Shown piece by piece: positions 35,655 to 44,975 of a stretch of DNA of 64,000 nucleotides. The stretch is taken from NCBI RefSeq assembly GCF_023516595.1, contig NZ_JAMGBG010000008.1:1-64000 (forward strand). The letters are read 5' to 3'. The stretch is from Streptomyces neyagawaensis (lineage in GTDB: Bacteria; Actinomycetota; Actinomycetes; Streptomycetales; Streptomycetaceae). Position numbers and translations under genes: made by a program. The notes under the pieces were generated by a model, which saw only the letters and a list, made by a program, of their open reading frames with translations, was not told the origin of the DNA and searched no databases. Numbering within the stretch: position 1 is the stretch's first letter; each line of letters begins with the position of its first letter.

Positions 35655-37511
35655 GTGTGTACTTCGCATGAGCACGACCAGGGCGAGGCGGCCCCGCAGG
35701 CCGGCGCAGGCAGACGGAACTTCCTGCGGGCGACCGCGCTGATGAGTGCGGTGGCGGCGGTCGTCCCGGCGGCCGGGACCGCGTCGGCCGCCGCCGAGTC
35801 GCCCGCGTCGGCGGCGCGTTGGCGGCCCGATCCCGACAGCCGCCGGTTCACGCTGGCGGTGATGCCGGACACGCAGTACCTCTTCGACGGGCCGAGCATC
35901 GACAAGGCGCCCGTGGAGGCGTCCCTGCGGTATCTGCTGGAGCACGGGCGGGAGGAGAACATCGTCTTCCTGTCCCACCTGGGCGACCTCACCCAGAACG
36001 GCGCGCAGCGGGAGTGCGCGGCGATCGGCGAGGCGTTCCGGCTGCTCGACCGGGAGGGCGTCGGCTACAGCGTCCTCGCGGGCAACCATGATGTCCGCTC
36101 GTCCACCGACGACCAGCGGGGCCCGACCCCCTACCTGGACGTGTTCGGCCCCGACCGGTTCAAGAGCCGGCGGACGTTCGGCGGCGCCTCCCCGGACGGC
36201 TACAACTCCTTCCACCTCTTCGAGGCCGGCGGCCGGCAGTGGATGGTGCTCGCCCTGGACTGGCGGCTGTCGGCGAAGGGCTACGCGTGGGCCGAGCAGG
36301 TCCTGGCGAAGCACCCGAGGACACCGGTCGTGCTCACCACGCACGAGCTGGTCGACGGGGACGACTCCCTCTCCCCGTACGGGCAGCAGCTGTGGGACCG
36401 GCTGATCGCGGACCACGACCAGATCTTCCTCACCCTCAACGGGCACTACTGGCCGGCCGGCCGCGCCGTCCGGAAGAACGCCGCGGGCAACGACGTCCAT
36501 CTGCACCTCACGAACTACCAGAACCGGTACTTCGGCGGCGCCGCGATGATCCGCCTCTACCGCTTCGACCTCGACCGGAACACCATCGACGTGGAGACGG
36601 TCTCCCCGTGGATCCTCGGCCGGGCGGCGAAGAACCTCAACGAGCTGGAGCGGCAGGAGAGCGAACTCTCCGGCGACGCCGACCGGTTCACCGTCGACCT
36701 CGACTTCGAGAAGCGGTTCTCGGGCTTCGCCCCGGTGCCCGCGCGTCCCGCACGGCCGGTGTCGAGGGTGCTGGTGCGGGGCACCCTCGCGTACTGGCGG
36801 TTCGACGGCCAGGCCGACGGGGCGAGGGTCGACGGGATCGTGCGCGACCGCTCCGGACACGGCAACGACCTCACGCTGGTCACCGTCGGCGGCGGCACCC
36901 TCACCTACTCCGCCGACCACCACCCGGACCAGCCGGGCCACGGCAGCCTGGAGTTCCACGGCGGGAAACCGCCGCTGAAGGGTGCCTACCTGCGGACGGT
37001 CGACGGGGCGCCCCTCAACTCGGCGACGTTCGAGGACGGGTACACCATCGAGGCGTTCTACCGGCTGCCCGCCGACTGGGACCCGGCGCACCACGCCTGG
37101 GCCGGCATCCTCGGCCGCACCGGCACGGGCGGCGCCGCGGGCAAGACCCAGGACGACCCCGACGAGCCGCTCGCCACGCTGTCGCTGTCCAACGACCGCG
37201 AACCCCAGTGGGCGGTACGCCCGCTCAACCAGCAGGGCATCGCCACCAACTGGGGCCAGGAGACCCCCCTGGAGACATGGTGGCACCTCGCGGTCGTCAA
37301 CGACGGCCGGCACACCACCCTGTACGTCCAGGGCTGCCCGGTCGTCCGCAACCCCAGGGCGGCGGCCGTCGGCCTCACCTCCGTCGGGCTGCCGTGGATC
37401 CTCGGCGGTTACGAGTACGCGGGGAAGATCGACCAGATCCTGCACGGACGGCTCGGTGACGTCCGCGTCGTCGGACGGGCGCTGCCCGTCACCTCGTTCA
37501 TGAACCACTGA
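35655..37511 (+). CDS. Tat-secreted metallophosphoesterase with LamG-like C-terminal domain
   Basis: A 618-residue secreted enzyme. A Tat signal GRRNFLRATALMSAVAA near residue 19 is followed by a calcineurin-like phosphoesterase (about 60-320) with MPDTQYL, HLGDLTQNG, LAGNHDVR, TTHELVDG and NGHYW. The C-terminal half (about 380-610) is a concanavalin/LamG-like beta-sandwich (LAYWRFDGQADG, then TIEAFYRLP and ETWWHLAVVNDGRHTTLYV) that could bind carbohydrate. The GTG at 35655 lies about seven bases after the ACGGAG ribosome site. It follows the GH2 gene by 69 bases and precedes another Tat-exported hydrolase, extending the catabolic cluster to the cell surface. Confidence 0.82.
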   Translation: MCTSHEHDQGEAAPQAGAGRRNFLRATALMSAVAAVVPAAGTASAAAESPASAARWRPDPDSRRFTLAVMPDTQYLFDGPSIDKAPVEASLRYLLEHGREENIVFLSHLGDLTQNGAQRECAAIGEAFRLLDREGVGYSVLAGNHDVRSSTDDQRGPTPYLDVFGPDRFKSRRTFGGASPDGYNSFHLFEAGGRQWMVLALDWRLSAKGYAWAEQVLAKHPRTPVVLTTHELVDGDDSLSPYGQQLWDRLIADHDQIFLTLNGHYWPAGRAVRKNAAGNDVHLHLTNYQNRYFGGAAMIRLYRFDLDRNTIDVETVSPWILGRAAKNLNELERQESELSGDADRFTVDLDFEKRFSGFAPVPARPARPVSRVLVRGTLAYWRFDGQADGARVDGIVRDRSGHGNDLTLVTVGGGTLTYSADHHPDQPGHGSLEFHGGKPPLKGAYLRTVDGAPLNSATFEDGYTIEAFYRLPADWDPAHHAWAGILGRTGTGGAAGKTQDDPDEPLATLSLSNDREPQWAVRPLNQQGIATNWGQETPLETWWHLAVVNDGRHTTLYVQGCPVVRNPRAAAVGLTSVGLPWILGGYEYAGKIDQILHGRLGDVRVVGRALPVTSFMNH

Positions 37512-37537
37512 CCACCCCCGGAAGGGTTCGCACGACC

Positions 37538-39199
37538 ATGTCCGAGCAGCAACTGCCCGTCTGGGCCGATCCGTCCGTCTCCCCCGCCGATCTCGACGCG
37601 CAGGGCCTGTCGCGCCGCGGGCTCCTGCGCGCCTCGGGCCTTTTCGGCGCGGCCTTCGCGCTGGGCTCCCTGGCGACACCCGCGGCCGCCGACTCCGGGC
37701 ACCACGGGGGCGACGACCCCCGCCTCGCCTATCTCGTCGGCGACCACCACATCCACTCCGTGTACAGCCACGACGCCAAGTACACGTTCTCCCAACTGGC
37801 CGCGGCGGGCGCGAAGTACGGCCTCGACTGGATGGTGTTCACGGAGCACTCCAACTTCGGGCACGCCGACTTCGGGGCCGCGCTGGAGCACCGGGAGATC
37901 CTCCGGGCCCGCGCCGAGAACCCCCGTCAGCTGATCTTCCAGGGCCTGGAGTGGTACATCCCGGCCGCCGAGCACTGCACGGTCTTCACGACGCCCGGCC
38001 CCCACGAGGTCGACCTGCTCACTGGCTTCGAGCGGGCGTACGACGGCAAACTGCTCGGCTACACCGACGGTTCCGTGGGCGGCGCGGACACCGCCCGCAA
38101 CGAGGCGCACGCCGTCAAGGCCGTCCGGTGGCTCGCGGAACAGCGCCGTTCGGGGTACGTCGACGACGTGCTGGTCCTCGCCAACCACCCGCTGCGGCTC
38201 GGCATCGACTCCCCTCACGAACTGCGCGCCTGGCGGGACGCGGCCCCCGAGATCATGATCGGCATGGAGGGCGCGCCCGGCGCCCAGGGCGCCGCCATTC
38301 CCGGCTGGCGGGGCGCGAACTCCATCCGCGGCGAGTACGAGAACAAGCCGTCCGCGCAGTCCTGGCCCGGCTACCCGGCGGAGGCGTACCTCACGTACGG
38401 CGGTTTCGACTGGTCGACGGCGACCGTGGGCGGCCTGTGGGACTCCCTGCTCGCCGAGGGCCGGCTGTTCTCGATCACCACCAACTCGGACGCCCACCGG
38501 ATCGTGTTCGACACCTGGAAGAACGGCGACTGGCCCGCCGGGCAGAACTTCGACACCACCGGCAGGCTGCCCGACCCGGTGAACACGGACACCCCGCAGC
38601 CCGGCAGCGACTTCTGGCCCGGCCAGTTCAGCCGCACCCACGTGGGTGTCACCCGGTACGGCTACCGTGCCGTGATGGCGGGGCTGCGGGCGGGCCGCGT
38701 CTGGCTGGACCACGGCCATCTGCTGGACGGCCTGGAGGTCCGGGTGAAGCGGGACCGCACCCCCGGCCGGGGCGTCACGCTCGGCGGCCGGCTGCACGCC
38801 CGCAAGGGCGAGAAGCTCACCCTGACGGTGACCGTGACCACGGCCTCCCGCCGCAACCCGCGGGGAATCCTCCCGGAGTTGGCCCATGTCGACGTCATCC
38901 GGGGCACGGTCAGGGGCCCGGTGACCGACCGGGACTCCTGGCGGGCGCCGGACACCCGCGTCGTGCACACCAAGGACGTCAGCGGCCGCGAGGGCACCTA
39001 CACCCTGCGCGTGCCGATCACCGTCGGCGACGAGCCGTTCTACCTGCGGCTGCGGGGCAGCGACGGCAACCGCAACGGCGCGGGCTACCTGTGTGCCTCC
39101 GTCGACCCCAACGGCCCGATCCCGCACACCCCGGGCGACGGCGACCCGTGGCAGGACACGTGGTTCTACACCAACCCGGTGTTCGTGGACGTGCGGTGA
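37538..39199 (+). CDS. Tat-secreted PHP-type (CehA/McbA-like) metallohydrolase
   Basis: A 553-residue secreted protein. A Tat signal SRRGLLRASGLFGAAFALG is at residues 25-43. The mature part has a PHP-type metal site: VGDHHIHSVYSHDAKYTF near 67, FTEHSNFGHADFG, QGLEWYIPAAEH, LANHPLRLG and TTNSDAHRI. It resembles CehA/McbA family esterase/phosphoesterase-like hydrolases. The substrate is uncertain. It is the last plus-strand gene of the region, 26 bases after the metallophosphoesterase. A GC hairpin at 39219-39263 ends the transcription unit. Confidence 0.8.
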   Translation: MSEQQLPVWADPSVSPADLDAQGLSRRGLLRASGLFGAAFALGSLATPAAADSGHHGGDDPRLAYLVGDHHIHSVYSHDAKYTFSQLAAAGAKYGLDWMVFTEHSNFGHADFGAALEHREILRARAENPRQLIFQGLEWYIPAAEHCTVFTTPGPHEVDLLTGFERAYDGKLLGYTDGSVGGADTARNEAHAVKAVRWLAEQRRSGYVDDVLVLANHPLRLGIDSPHELRAWRDAAPEIMIGMEGAPGAQGAAIPGWRGANSIRGEYENKPSAQSWPGYPAEAYLTYGGFDWSTATVGGLWDSLLAEGRLFSITTNSDAHRIVFDTWKNGDWPAGQNFDTTGRLPDPVNTDTPQPGSDFWPGQFSRTHVGVTRYGYRAVMAGLRAGRVWLDHGHLLDGLEVRVKRDRTPGRGVTLGGRLHARKGEKLTLTVTVTTASRRNPRGILPELAHVDVIRGTVRGPVTDRDSWRAPDTRVVHTKDVSGREGTYTLRVPITVGDEPFYLRLRGSDGNRNGAGYLCASVDPNGPIPHTPGDGDPWQDTWFYTNPVFVDVR

Positions 39200-39218
39200 G
39201 CGTCGGGTCCGCGTGAGG

Positions 39219-39263
39219 GCGCGGGGGGCCGTACGACCGGTGACGGTCCGGCGGCCCCCGCGC
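39219..39263. terminator. Hairpin terminator between convergent genes
   Basis: GCGCGGGGGGCC (39219-39230) pairs with GGCCCCCGCGC (39253-39263) with one bulged base, between the PHP hydrolase gene and the minus-strand HTH protein gene. Confidence 0.55.
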
Positions 39264-39280
39264 TCCTCGGTGCGTCGCCC

Positions 39281-40579
39281 CTACCGGGACGGTGACGGAC
39301 TCGGGCTGAACGCCCGGTCGCAGTGGGGCCAGTCGTGGAAGTCGCGGTCCTCGCTCCACAGCCGCTTGGCCGCGCGGATGTTCCACTCCGGGTCGAGTGC
39401 CTGGCGCGGGGTGCCCTTCAGGTCCCTCAGCCGGGCGTCGGAGATCTGGAACAGGCCCCAGTTCCGGGTGCCGTTGGTGTTCGGGAGGATGTGCAGCGGG
39501 TCGAGGAACGACTGGCAGTCGGCGATCGCGACCGCGCGGTCCGGCTCCTCGGTGAACACCTCGCGGATGCGCTTGCGCACCTTGTCCGGTGTCCAGGTGT
39601 TCATACGCGCCTCGGACGCGTACAGCGCCCGCTTGGTGGTGTCGCCGACCACGCCGTTGGGCGGTTCGATCCCGGCGATCACCTGGAAGGCGGTCACGCG
39701 GCGCAGGGTCTGCGGGCCGAAGTCGCCGTCCACCCCGATGACCGCGCCCTTGTCCTCCAGCAGGCGCTGCACCTCGCGGACGCAGGTGTCGTGCTGGCCC
39801 ATGGCCACCACTTCCCGGCAGGCGGGGGTGAAGAGGGTGCGGCTGTCCTTCTTCCCCGGTGCGGCCGCGCTCTTGTCCGGGCCGTCGCCGTCCTCGGCCG
39901 AGCCCAGGGACGGCAGGGTCCAGGCCATTCCGCCGAGGAACAGCACGACCAGGCCGACGGCCAGGGCGACGCGTCCGCGTCGCCCACCGGACCGTACGGC
40001 CCCGGCCCCGGTCCCGGTCCCGGATGCGGCCACGGACGCGTCCACCGTCCCGTGCGGCGCCTCGGACACCCCTGTGCCCGGCCCCTGTCGGCCGGCCTCC
40101 GGCACCAAGTCGGGCTCAGGCTCAGGCTCCCGCTCCGGCCCAGAGGATTCCGAGGCCCGCCGGGCGGCCGGCTGCTCGGGCCGCGAGGATTCCGAGGCCG
40201 GCCGGGCGGCTTGCGGCGCCTGCCGCGCGGCCTTCGGTTCCGGCGCGGGGGCGAGCGGTTCCGACTCGGCGGGCCGCGGCTCCCGCCCAGCGTTCTCCGG
40301 TTCCGCCGCCGACGGCGTCGGCTCCGGTTCCCGGGCGGCGTCCGCCAGGGCCCACAGGCGGTGCAGTGTCCGCAGTTCCTCCGGGGTCGCCCCGCAGGCC
40401 ACGGCCAGCCGGTGGACGGTGCCGTAGTCCTGCGGTACCGAACCGCCCAGGCAGTAGCGGTGCACGCTGGACCCGCTGGTTCCGGCCTTCGCGGCGAGGG
40501 CCGCGTAACTGAGTCCCGAGCGCTCCTTGAGCGAGCGCAGACATGCGGCGAACCGCTCGGACTCCGTGCACTCGGACAC
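39281..40579 (-). CDS. HTH/transmembrane/peptidoglycan-binding/lysozyme-like protein
   Basis: A 432-residue chimera. Cro/C1-type HTH at about 12-70 (GLSYAALAAKAGTSGSSVHR), a 130-residue Pro/Glu/Ala-rich linker, one membrane segment at about 201-223 (VALAVGLVVLFLGGMAW), then outside the membrane a PG_binding_1-like repeat (262-315, GVDGDFGPQTLRRVTAFQ) and a lysozyme/transglycosylase-like end (NWGLFQISDARLRDLKGTPR). The HTH faces the cytoplasm and the wall-binding part faces outside, so it could signal wall state to DNA. The GTG at 40579 follows GGGGGGA. Repeated GTCCCAG motifs lie upstream. Confidence 0.8.
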   Translation of the reverse strand: MSECTESERFAACLRSLKERSGLSYAALAAKAGTSGSSVHRYCLGGSVPQDYGTVHRLAVACGATPEELRTLHRLWALADAAREPEPTPSAAEPENAGREPRPAESEPLAPAPEPKAARQAPQAARPASESSRPEQPAARRASESSGPEREPEPEPDLVPEAGRQGPGTGVSEAPHGTVDASVAASGTGTGAGAVRSGGRRGRVALAVGLVVLFLGGMAWTLPSLGSAEDGDGPDKSAAAPGKKDSRTLFTPACREVVAMGQHDTCVREVQRLLEDKGAVIGVDGDFGPQTLRRVTAFQVIAGIEPPNGVVGDTTKRALYASEARMNTWTPDKVRKRIREVFTEEPDRAVAIADCQSFLDPLHILPNTNGTRNWGLFQISDARLRDLKGTPRQALDPEWNIRAAKRLWSEDRDFHDWPHCDRAFSPSPSPSR

Positions 40580-40785
40580 GGGCGTCCCCCCTTTTTCCCC
40601 TTGCTGCCGCGCGTGACGGCGGCGCCGCACGTGGTCGGACGGCGGCGCGGTGTGTTCACGGATGAGAGGCGCCCCCCTGGATCCCCCGATCCCCGCGCCC
40701 GAGCACACTGTGCCAGAAACAGACGGCCGGAACCCGGCAAACTCCAGCCACTTCCGGGCGGACGACCGGGATCCGTTTGTGGTCC

Positions 40786-40858
40786 CGTCCCAGCGCCGTC
40801 CCAGCGGCCGGAGAACGCCGCAGGCCGGTCGTGTGACGGCCGTCCCAGCGTCCCAGCT
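40786..40858. repeat. Four CGTCCCAGC direct repeats upstream of the HTH/wall protein
   Basis: Copies start at 40786, 40797, 40841 and 40849, in two pairs with 11- and 8-base periods. They lie about 210-280 bases upstream of the GTG start in a 456-base region that otherwise holds only the terminator at 40961-41002. They may be operator iterons for an HTH protein. Confidence 0.5.
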
Positions 40859-40960
40859 GCGCGGAAACCCTTGTCGCACCGTGTCGGCGACGGCCAGCCT
40901 CGGGTCGTCGGAGAACGAACCACCCTGCGCCACCAGGAGATGTCAGTGGCTGAATTCACA

Positions 40961-41002
40961 CCACAGGGCGGAGCACCCATGGGGGAGTGCTCCGCCCTGT
41001 GG
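40961..41002 (-). terminator. Strong hairpin terminator of the acyl-CoA operon
   Basis: CCACAGGGCGGAGCAC (40961-40976) and GTGCTCCGCCCTGTGG (40987-41002) are perfect 16-base arms around a 10-base loop, just past the MaoC gene end at 41036. Confidence 0.8.
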
Positions 41003-41035
41003 CGTAGCCGAGGGGCCCCGGTCCGGGGCGCTTCG

Positions 41036-41491
41036 TCAGGCGTAGAACCGCGACAGGCTCTGCAGCACGGCCGCGGGCTTGGGGGCGCCCTCGATCTCGA
41101 TGGTGCCGTCGACGGTGATCTGCACGCCGCCCGGGACGTCCTCCACCGAGGCCAGCCTGCCGACGAGGCGGATCTTGGAGCCGACCTTCACCGGGGAGGG
41201 GAAACGGACCTTGTTCAGGCCGTAGTTGACCTTCGTCGACACGCCCTCGACGTCCAGCAGCTCGGTGAACAGCGGGATGAACAGCGACAGGGTCAGGTAG
41301 CCGTGCGCGATGGGGGCGCCGAAGGGGCCCTCGGCGGCCTTCTCCGGGTCGACGTGGATCCACTGGTGGTCCCCGGTCGCGTCGGCGAAGGTGTTGATGC
41401 GCTCCTGGGTGACCTCGATCCACTCGCTGGTGCCGAGGTCGCTGCCGCCGAGCTTCTTCAGCTCGTCGATGCCGTTCACGGTGATGCTCAT
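41036..41491 (-). CDS. MaoC-like enoyl-CoA hydratase (hotdog fold)
   Basis: A 151-residue single-hotdog hydratase of the R-specific MaoC type. The hydratase motif is FADATGDHQWIHVDPEKA (Asp and His of the catalytic pair), followed by GPFGAPIAHGYLTLSL. It would hydrate an enoyl-CoA to a 3-hydroxyacyl-CoA. It is the last gene of a minus operon after the acyl-CoA ligase. The adjacent SDR looks like a hydroxyacyl-CoA dehydrogenase, so the two form a likely beta-oxidation pair. The ATG is at 41491. Confidence 0.85.
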   Translation of the reverse strand: MSITVNGIDELKKLGGSDLGTSEWIEVTQERINTFADATGDHQWIHVDPEKAAEGPFGAPIAHGYLTLSLFIPLFTELLDVEGVSTKVNYGLNKVRFPSPVKVGSKIRLVGRLASVEDVPGGVQITVDGTIEIEGAPKPAAVLQSLSRFYA

Positions 41492-41523
41492 GTTCCCTGC
41501 TTTCGAGAAGAGTTGATGACGGG

Positions 41524-43026
41524 TCAGCTGTTGCCGTAGCGCTTGCGCACCCGGGCCTTCAGCAACTTGCCGGAGGCGGTGCGGGGCAGCTCCTCGGCGA
41601 TCACGACCGACTTGGGGATCTTGTACTTGGCGAGCCGCCCGGCCAGGGAGGCCAGCACCTCGTCGGGGTCGAGGGCGGAGCCCTCGCGCGGGACGACCAC
41701 CGCGCGCGGCACCTCGCCCCACTTGTCGTCGGGTACGCCGATGACCGCGCACTCGACGATGTCGGGGTGGGCGAGGAGCTGGTCCTCGATCTCGGCGGGG
41801 TAGATGTTCTCGCCCCCGGAGATGATCATGTCCTTGATGCGGTCGACGATGAAGACGTACCCGTCCTCGTCGACGCGGGCGGCGTCGCCGCTGCGGAACC
41901 AGCCGTCGGCGAACACCGCGGCTGTCTCCTCCGGCAGGCCCCAGTACCCGGGCATGACGTGCGGGCCCCGCACCACGACCTCGCCGGGCTCGTCCACGTC
42001 GACCGGTGTCATGTCCGGCCGTACGACCCGCACATCGCTGAAGAAGTGCGGGACGCCCGCGGAACCGGCCTTGCTCACGGCGTGCTCCGCGTCGAGGAAG
42101 AGCGTGCCGGGCGCGGCCTCCGTCATGCCGTAGCCCTGGAGGAAGGTGAGGCCCCGCTCCTGGAACTTCGCGATGAGCGGGGTCGGCACCGGGGAGCCGC
42201 CGCAGGACAGCATCCTGAGCGACGACAGGTCCGCGTCGGCCCAGCGCGGGTGCCGGGCCACCTGGTCGAACATGGTGGGCACGCCGAACATGAACGTGAT
42301 CCGGTGCCGTTCGATCAGGTCGAAGGTGGCCTCCGGCACGAACGACTCGACCAGGACGCAGGTGCCGCCCTTGAGCAGCACGGGCAGGGTGAGCATGTTC
42401 AGCCCGGCGGTGTGGAACAGCGGGGCGGAGACCAGGGCGCGTTCGTCGGCGATGACGTCCTGGTCGACGAGGACGTTGACGGCGTTCCAGATGATGTTGC
42501 CGTGCGTGAGCATGGCGCCCTTGGGGCGGCCGGTCGTCCCCGAGGTGTACATGATGATGCAGGTGTCGTCGGCGATGACCGGCTGGTCGATCGGCTCGGC
42601 CTCCGCCCCGGCCAGCAGCGCCTCGTACTCGGCGCCGGTCTCGACGTACGTACGGACGTCGGTGCCACCCGGCAGCCCCGCGACGAGCCCGGTGAACCCG
42701 GGCGCGTACACGAGGGCCTTGGCGCCGGAGTCCGAGAGCTGGTAGGCGATCTCGGGCCCGGCGAGGCGGGTGTTGAGCGGGACGAACACCGCGCCGAGGG
42801 TGCCGGCGGCGAACAGCGTCTCCAGGTACGAGGGGTGGTTGGGCCCCAGGTAGGCGACGCGGTCGCCGCGCCGGACGCCGGAGGCGCGCAGGGCGTGCGC
42901 GAGGCGCGTGGTGCGCTCGTACAGCTCCGCGTAGGTGATGCTGGTGTCGCCGTGGATCAGCGCGGTGCGCTGCGGGGTCTTGCGGGCCCGCCGGGCGGGC
43001 CACGACCCCAGTCCCTCATTGCGCAT
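41524..43026 (-). CDS. Acyl-CoA synthetase (AMP-forming)
   Basis: A 500-residue ANL-superfamily CoA ligase. The phosphate loop IMYTSGTTGRPKGAMLTHGN is near residue 158, and GYGMTEAAPG near 294. GWFRSGDAARVDEDG and DRIKDMIISGGENIYPAEIE mark the hinge, and the catalytic Lys is in RTASGKLLK near 491. Length and motifs match medium/long-chain fatty acyl-CoA ligases such as FadD3-like enzymes. It loads an unknown carboxylic acid as the entry step of the operon with the MaoC, amidohydrolase and SDR genes. Confidence 0.88.
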   Translation of the reverse strand: MRNEGLGSWPARRARKTPQRTALIHGDTSITYAELYERTTRLAHALRASGVRRGDRVAYLGPNHPSYLETLFAAGTLGAVFVPLNTRLAGPEIAYQLSDSGAKALVYAPGFTGLVAGLPGGTDVRTYVETGAEYEALLAGAEAEPIDQPVIADDTCIIMYTSGTTGRPKGAMLTHGNIIWNAVNVLVDQDVIADERALVSAPLFHTAGLNMLTLPVLLKGGTCVLVESFVPEATFDLIERHRITFMFGVPTMFDQVARHPRWADADLSSLRMLSCGGSPVPTPLIAKFQERGLTFLQGYGMTEAAPGTLFLDAEHAVSKAGSAGVPHFFSDVRVVRPDMTPVDVDEPGEVVVRGPHVMPGYWGLPEETAAVFADGWFRSGDAARVDEDGYVFIVDRIKDMIISGGENIYPAEIEDQLLAHPDIVECAVIGVPDDKWGEVPRAVVVPREGSALDPDEVLASLAGRLAKYKIPKSVVIAEELPRTASGKLLKARVRKRYGNS

Positions 43027-43076
43027 GTCTGTGCCCCTGTCCGTCGTTGCACATGGGGGTGTCCCTCACGGTGTGG

Positions 43077-43976
43077 TCACGGCTTCGTCAGCCCGAGCAG
43101 CCGGGCGGCGTTCTCCTTGAGGATCTTCGGCTTGACCTCGTCCTTGATCGTCAGCTTCTCGAAGTCGGCGAGCCAGCGGTCGGGGGTGAGGACGGGGTAG
43201 TCGGAGCCGAAGAGGACCTTGTCCTTGAGCAGGGTGTTCGCGTACTGCACCAGCTGCGGCGGGAAGTACTTCGGGGACCAGCCGGACAGGTCGATGTGGA
43301 CGCCCGGCTTGTGCGTGGCCACCGCCAGCGCCTCGTCCTGCCAGGGGAAGGACGGATGGGCCAGGATGATCTTCAGGTGGGGGAAGTCCGCGGCGACGTC
43401 GTCCACGTGCAGCGGGTTGGAGTACTTCAGCCGGATGCCACCACCGCCGGGGACGCCCGCGCCGATGCCCGTCTGCCCGGTGTGGAAGAGGGCGATGGTG
43501 CCGGTCTCCTCGATGACCTCGTACAGGTCGTAGGCCACCGAGCGGTCGTTGGGGAAGAACCCCTGGATGCTGGGGTGGAACTTGAAGCCCTTCACCCCGT
43601 GCTCCTCGACCAGCCGGCGGGCCTGCTTCACCCCGGCCTTGCCGCGGAAGGGGTCGATGGAGGCGAAGGGGATCAGCACGTCCGCGTTGGCCGCGGCCGC
43701 CTCGGCGACCTCCTCGTTCGGGACGGGCTCGGTGCCGGTCGCGGACTCGGCGTCCACCGTGAAGATCACGGCGGCCATCTTCCGCTCGCGGTAGTAGGCA
43801 GCCGTCTCCTCCAGGGTGGGCTTGCGCTTGCCCTCGACCTTGAAGTAGGCGGAGGAGGCGTCGTGGAGGTCGTCGTCCAGCGACGACGTGCCCTTCTTCG
43901 ACGACACCTCGGCGTGGGTGTGGACGTCGATCGCGACCAGCTCGTCCACGTTCATGGCGGGACCTGCGGTGCTCAT
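43077..43976 (-). CDS. Amidohydrolase-2-family metal-dependent hydrolase
   Basis: A 299-residue TIM-barrel protein of the amidohydrolase-2 family (decarboxylase/hydrolase branch). Metal ligands are IDVHTHAEV near residue 16, FKFHPSIQGF, LAHPSFPWQDEAL and LFGSDYPVLTPD. The start is the ATG at 43976, with the overlap TGATG to the SDR stop and CGGAGG upstream. Family members decarboxylate or cleave carboxylic-acid rings. With a CoA ligase, MaoC and SDR around it, it probably processes a ring-cleavage or cyclic intermediate. The substrate is unknown. Confidence 0.8.
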   Translation of the reverse strand: MSTAGPAMNVDELVAIDVHTHAEVSSKKGTSSLDDDLHDASSAYFKVEGKRKPTLEETAAYYRERKMAAVIFTVDAESATGTEPVPNEEVAEAAAANADVLIPFASIDPFRGKAGVKQARRLVEEHGVKGFKFHPSIQGFFPNDRSVAYDLYEVIEETGTIALFHTGQTGIGAGVPGGGGIRLKYSNPLHVDDVAADFPHLKIILAHPSFPWQDEALAVATHKPGVHIDLSGWSPKYFPPQLVQYANTLLKDKVLFGSDYPVLTPDRWLADFEKLTIKDEVKPKILKENAARLLGLTKP

Positions 43977-44893
43977 CACGCCTCCGGGATCTTCGGGGCG
44001 GGGATGCCCACGGTCTGCGGTTCGGCGCCCAGCGAGGTCGGCCAGACGTCGGCGAGCGCCTCGGGCGTCCAGCCGCCGTTCGCGTACGCCGTCTTGATCT
44101 CCTGCGGGTGCGACCAGAGTGCCACCTTGTCGCCGCCGATGCCGATGGCCTGGCCGGTGACACCGCGGGCGGCCTCGGAGGCGAGGAACGGGACCAGGGC
44201 GGCACAGTCCTCGGGGGTGCCGAAGCCCTCGCCCTTGCGCAGGAAGTCCGGGAACGGCTTGCCCTCGCGCAGGGCCTCCACGTACGGGGCGAAGACCGGG
44301 ATGGTCTCGGTCATCGCGGTGGCGGCGACCGGGATGATCGCGTTGACCGTGATGTTCGCGCGGCCCAGCTCCATCGCCCAGGTGCGGGCGAAGGCGGCGA
44401 TGCCGGCCTTGGCGGCGGCGTAGTTCGTCTGCCCGAAGTTGCCGCGCTGGCCGGCCGGGGAGCCGACCAGGATCAGGGAGCCGCCCTCGCCCTGCTCGCG
44501 CATACGGATCGCGGCGGCGCGGGCGCAGGTGAAGGTGCCCTTGAGGTGGGTGGTGATCACGGCGTCGAAGTCGTCGTCGGACATCTTCCACAGCACCTTG
44601 TCGCGGAGGATGCCCGCGTTGGTGACGAGGATGTCGAGCCGCCCGAACGCCTCCACGGCGCGGCCCACCAGCCGGTCGGCGGCCTCGGTGGTGCCGACCG
44701 GGACGACCTCGGCGACGGCCGTGCCGCCCGCCTCGGTGATGGACTTCACGGCCGCTTCGGCCACGGCCTCGTCGATGTCGTTGACGACCACGGAGGCACC
44801 GGCGGCGGCGAGGGCCTGGGCGTAGGCGAGTCCGAGGCCGCGGCCGCTGCCGGTGACGACGGCGACCTTGCCGGTGAGATCGATGCTGGGCAC
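43976..44893 (-). CDS. SDR-family 3-hydroxyacyl-CoA dehydrogenase-like oxidoreductase
   Basis: A 305-residue short-chain dehydrogenase. The cofactor motif TGSGRGLGLAYAQAL is at residue 14, NAG at about 98, the catalytic Ser in LVGSPAGQRG and Tyr-x3-Lys in NYAAAKAG near 170. The extra C-terminal 50 residues (SHPQEIKTAYANGGWTPEAL) are like multifunctional-enzyme-type hydroxyacyl-CoA dehydrogenases. GTG at 44893 is preferred to the frame's earlier start because it gives the usual VPSIDLTGKVAVVTG opening. It is the first gene of the operon, behind the promoter at 44947-44975. Confidence 0.84.
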   Translation of the reverse strand: MPSIDLTGKVAVVTGSGRGLGLAYAQALAAAGASVVVNDIDEAVAEAAVKSITEAGGTAVAEVVPVGTTEAADRLVGRAVEAFGRLDILVTNAGILRDKVLWKMSDDDFDAVITTHLKGTFTCARAAAIRMREQGEGGSLILVGSPAGQRGNFGQTNYAAAKAGIAAFARTWAMELGRANITVNAIIPVAATAMTETIPVFAPYVEALREGKPFPDFLRKGEGFGTPEDCAALVPFLASEAARGVTGQAIGIGGDKVALWSHPQEIKTAYANGGWTPEALADVWPTSLGAEPQTVGIPAPKIPEA

Positions 44894-44946
44894 GAGTGGG
44901 GTCCCTTCGGAGTGACAGCGCGGATGGCTGCGCGGCTTCGAAATCG

Positions 44947-44975
44947 AAGTTAAGAGCAATAGTTGTTGACGTCAA
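44947..44975 (-). promoter_or_regulatory. Promoter of the SDR/CoA ligase operon
   Basis: On the minus strand TTGACG (44975-44970) and TAACTT (44952-44947) are separated by 17 bases, a good match to the main sigma-factor consensus. It drives the SDR gene with an untranslated leader of about 45 bases. Confidence 0.6.
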
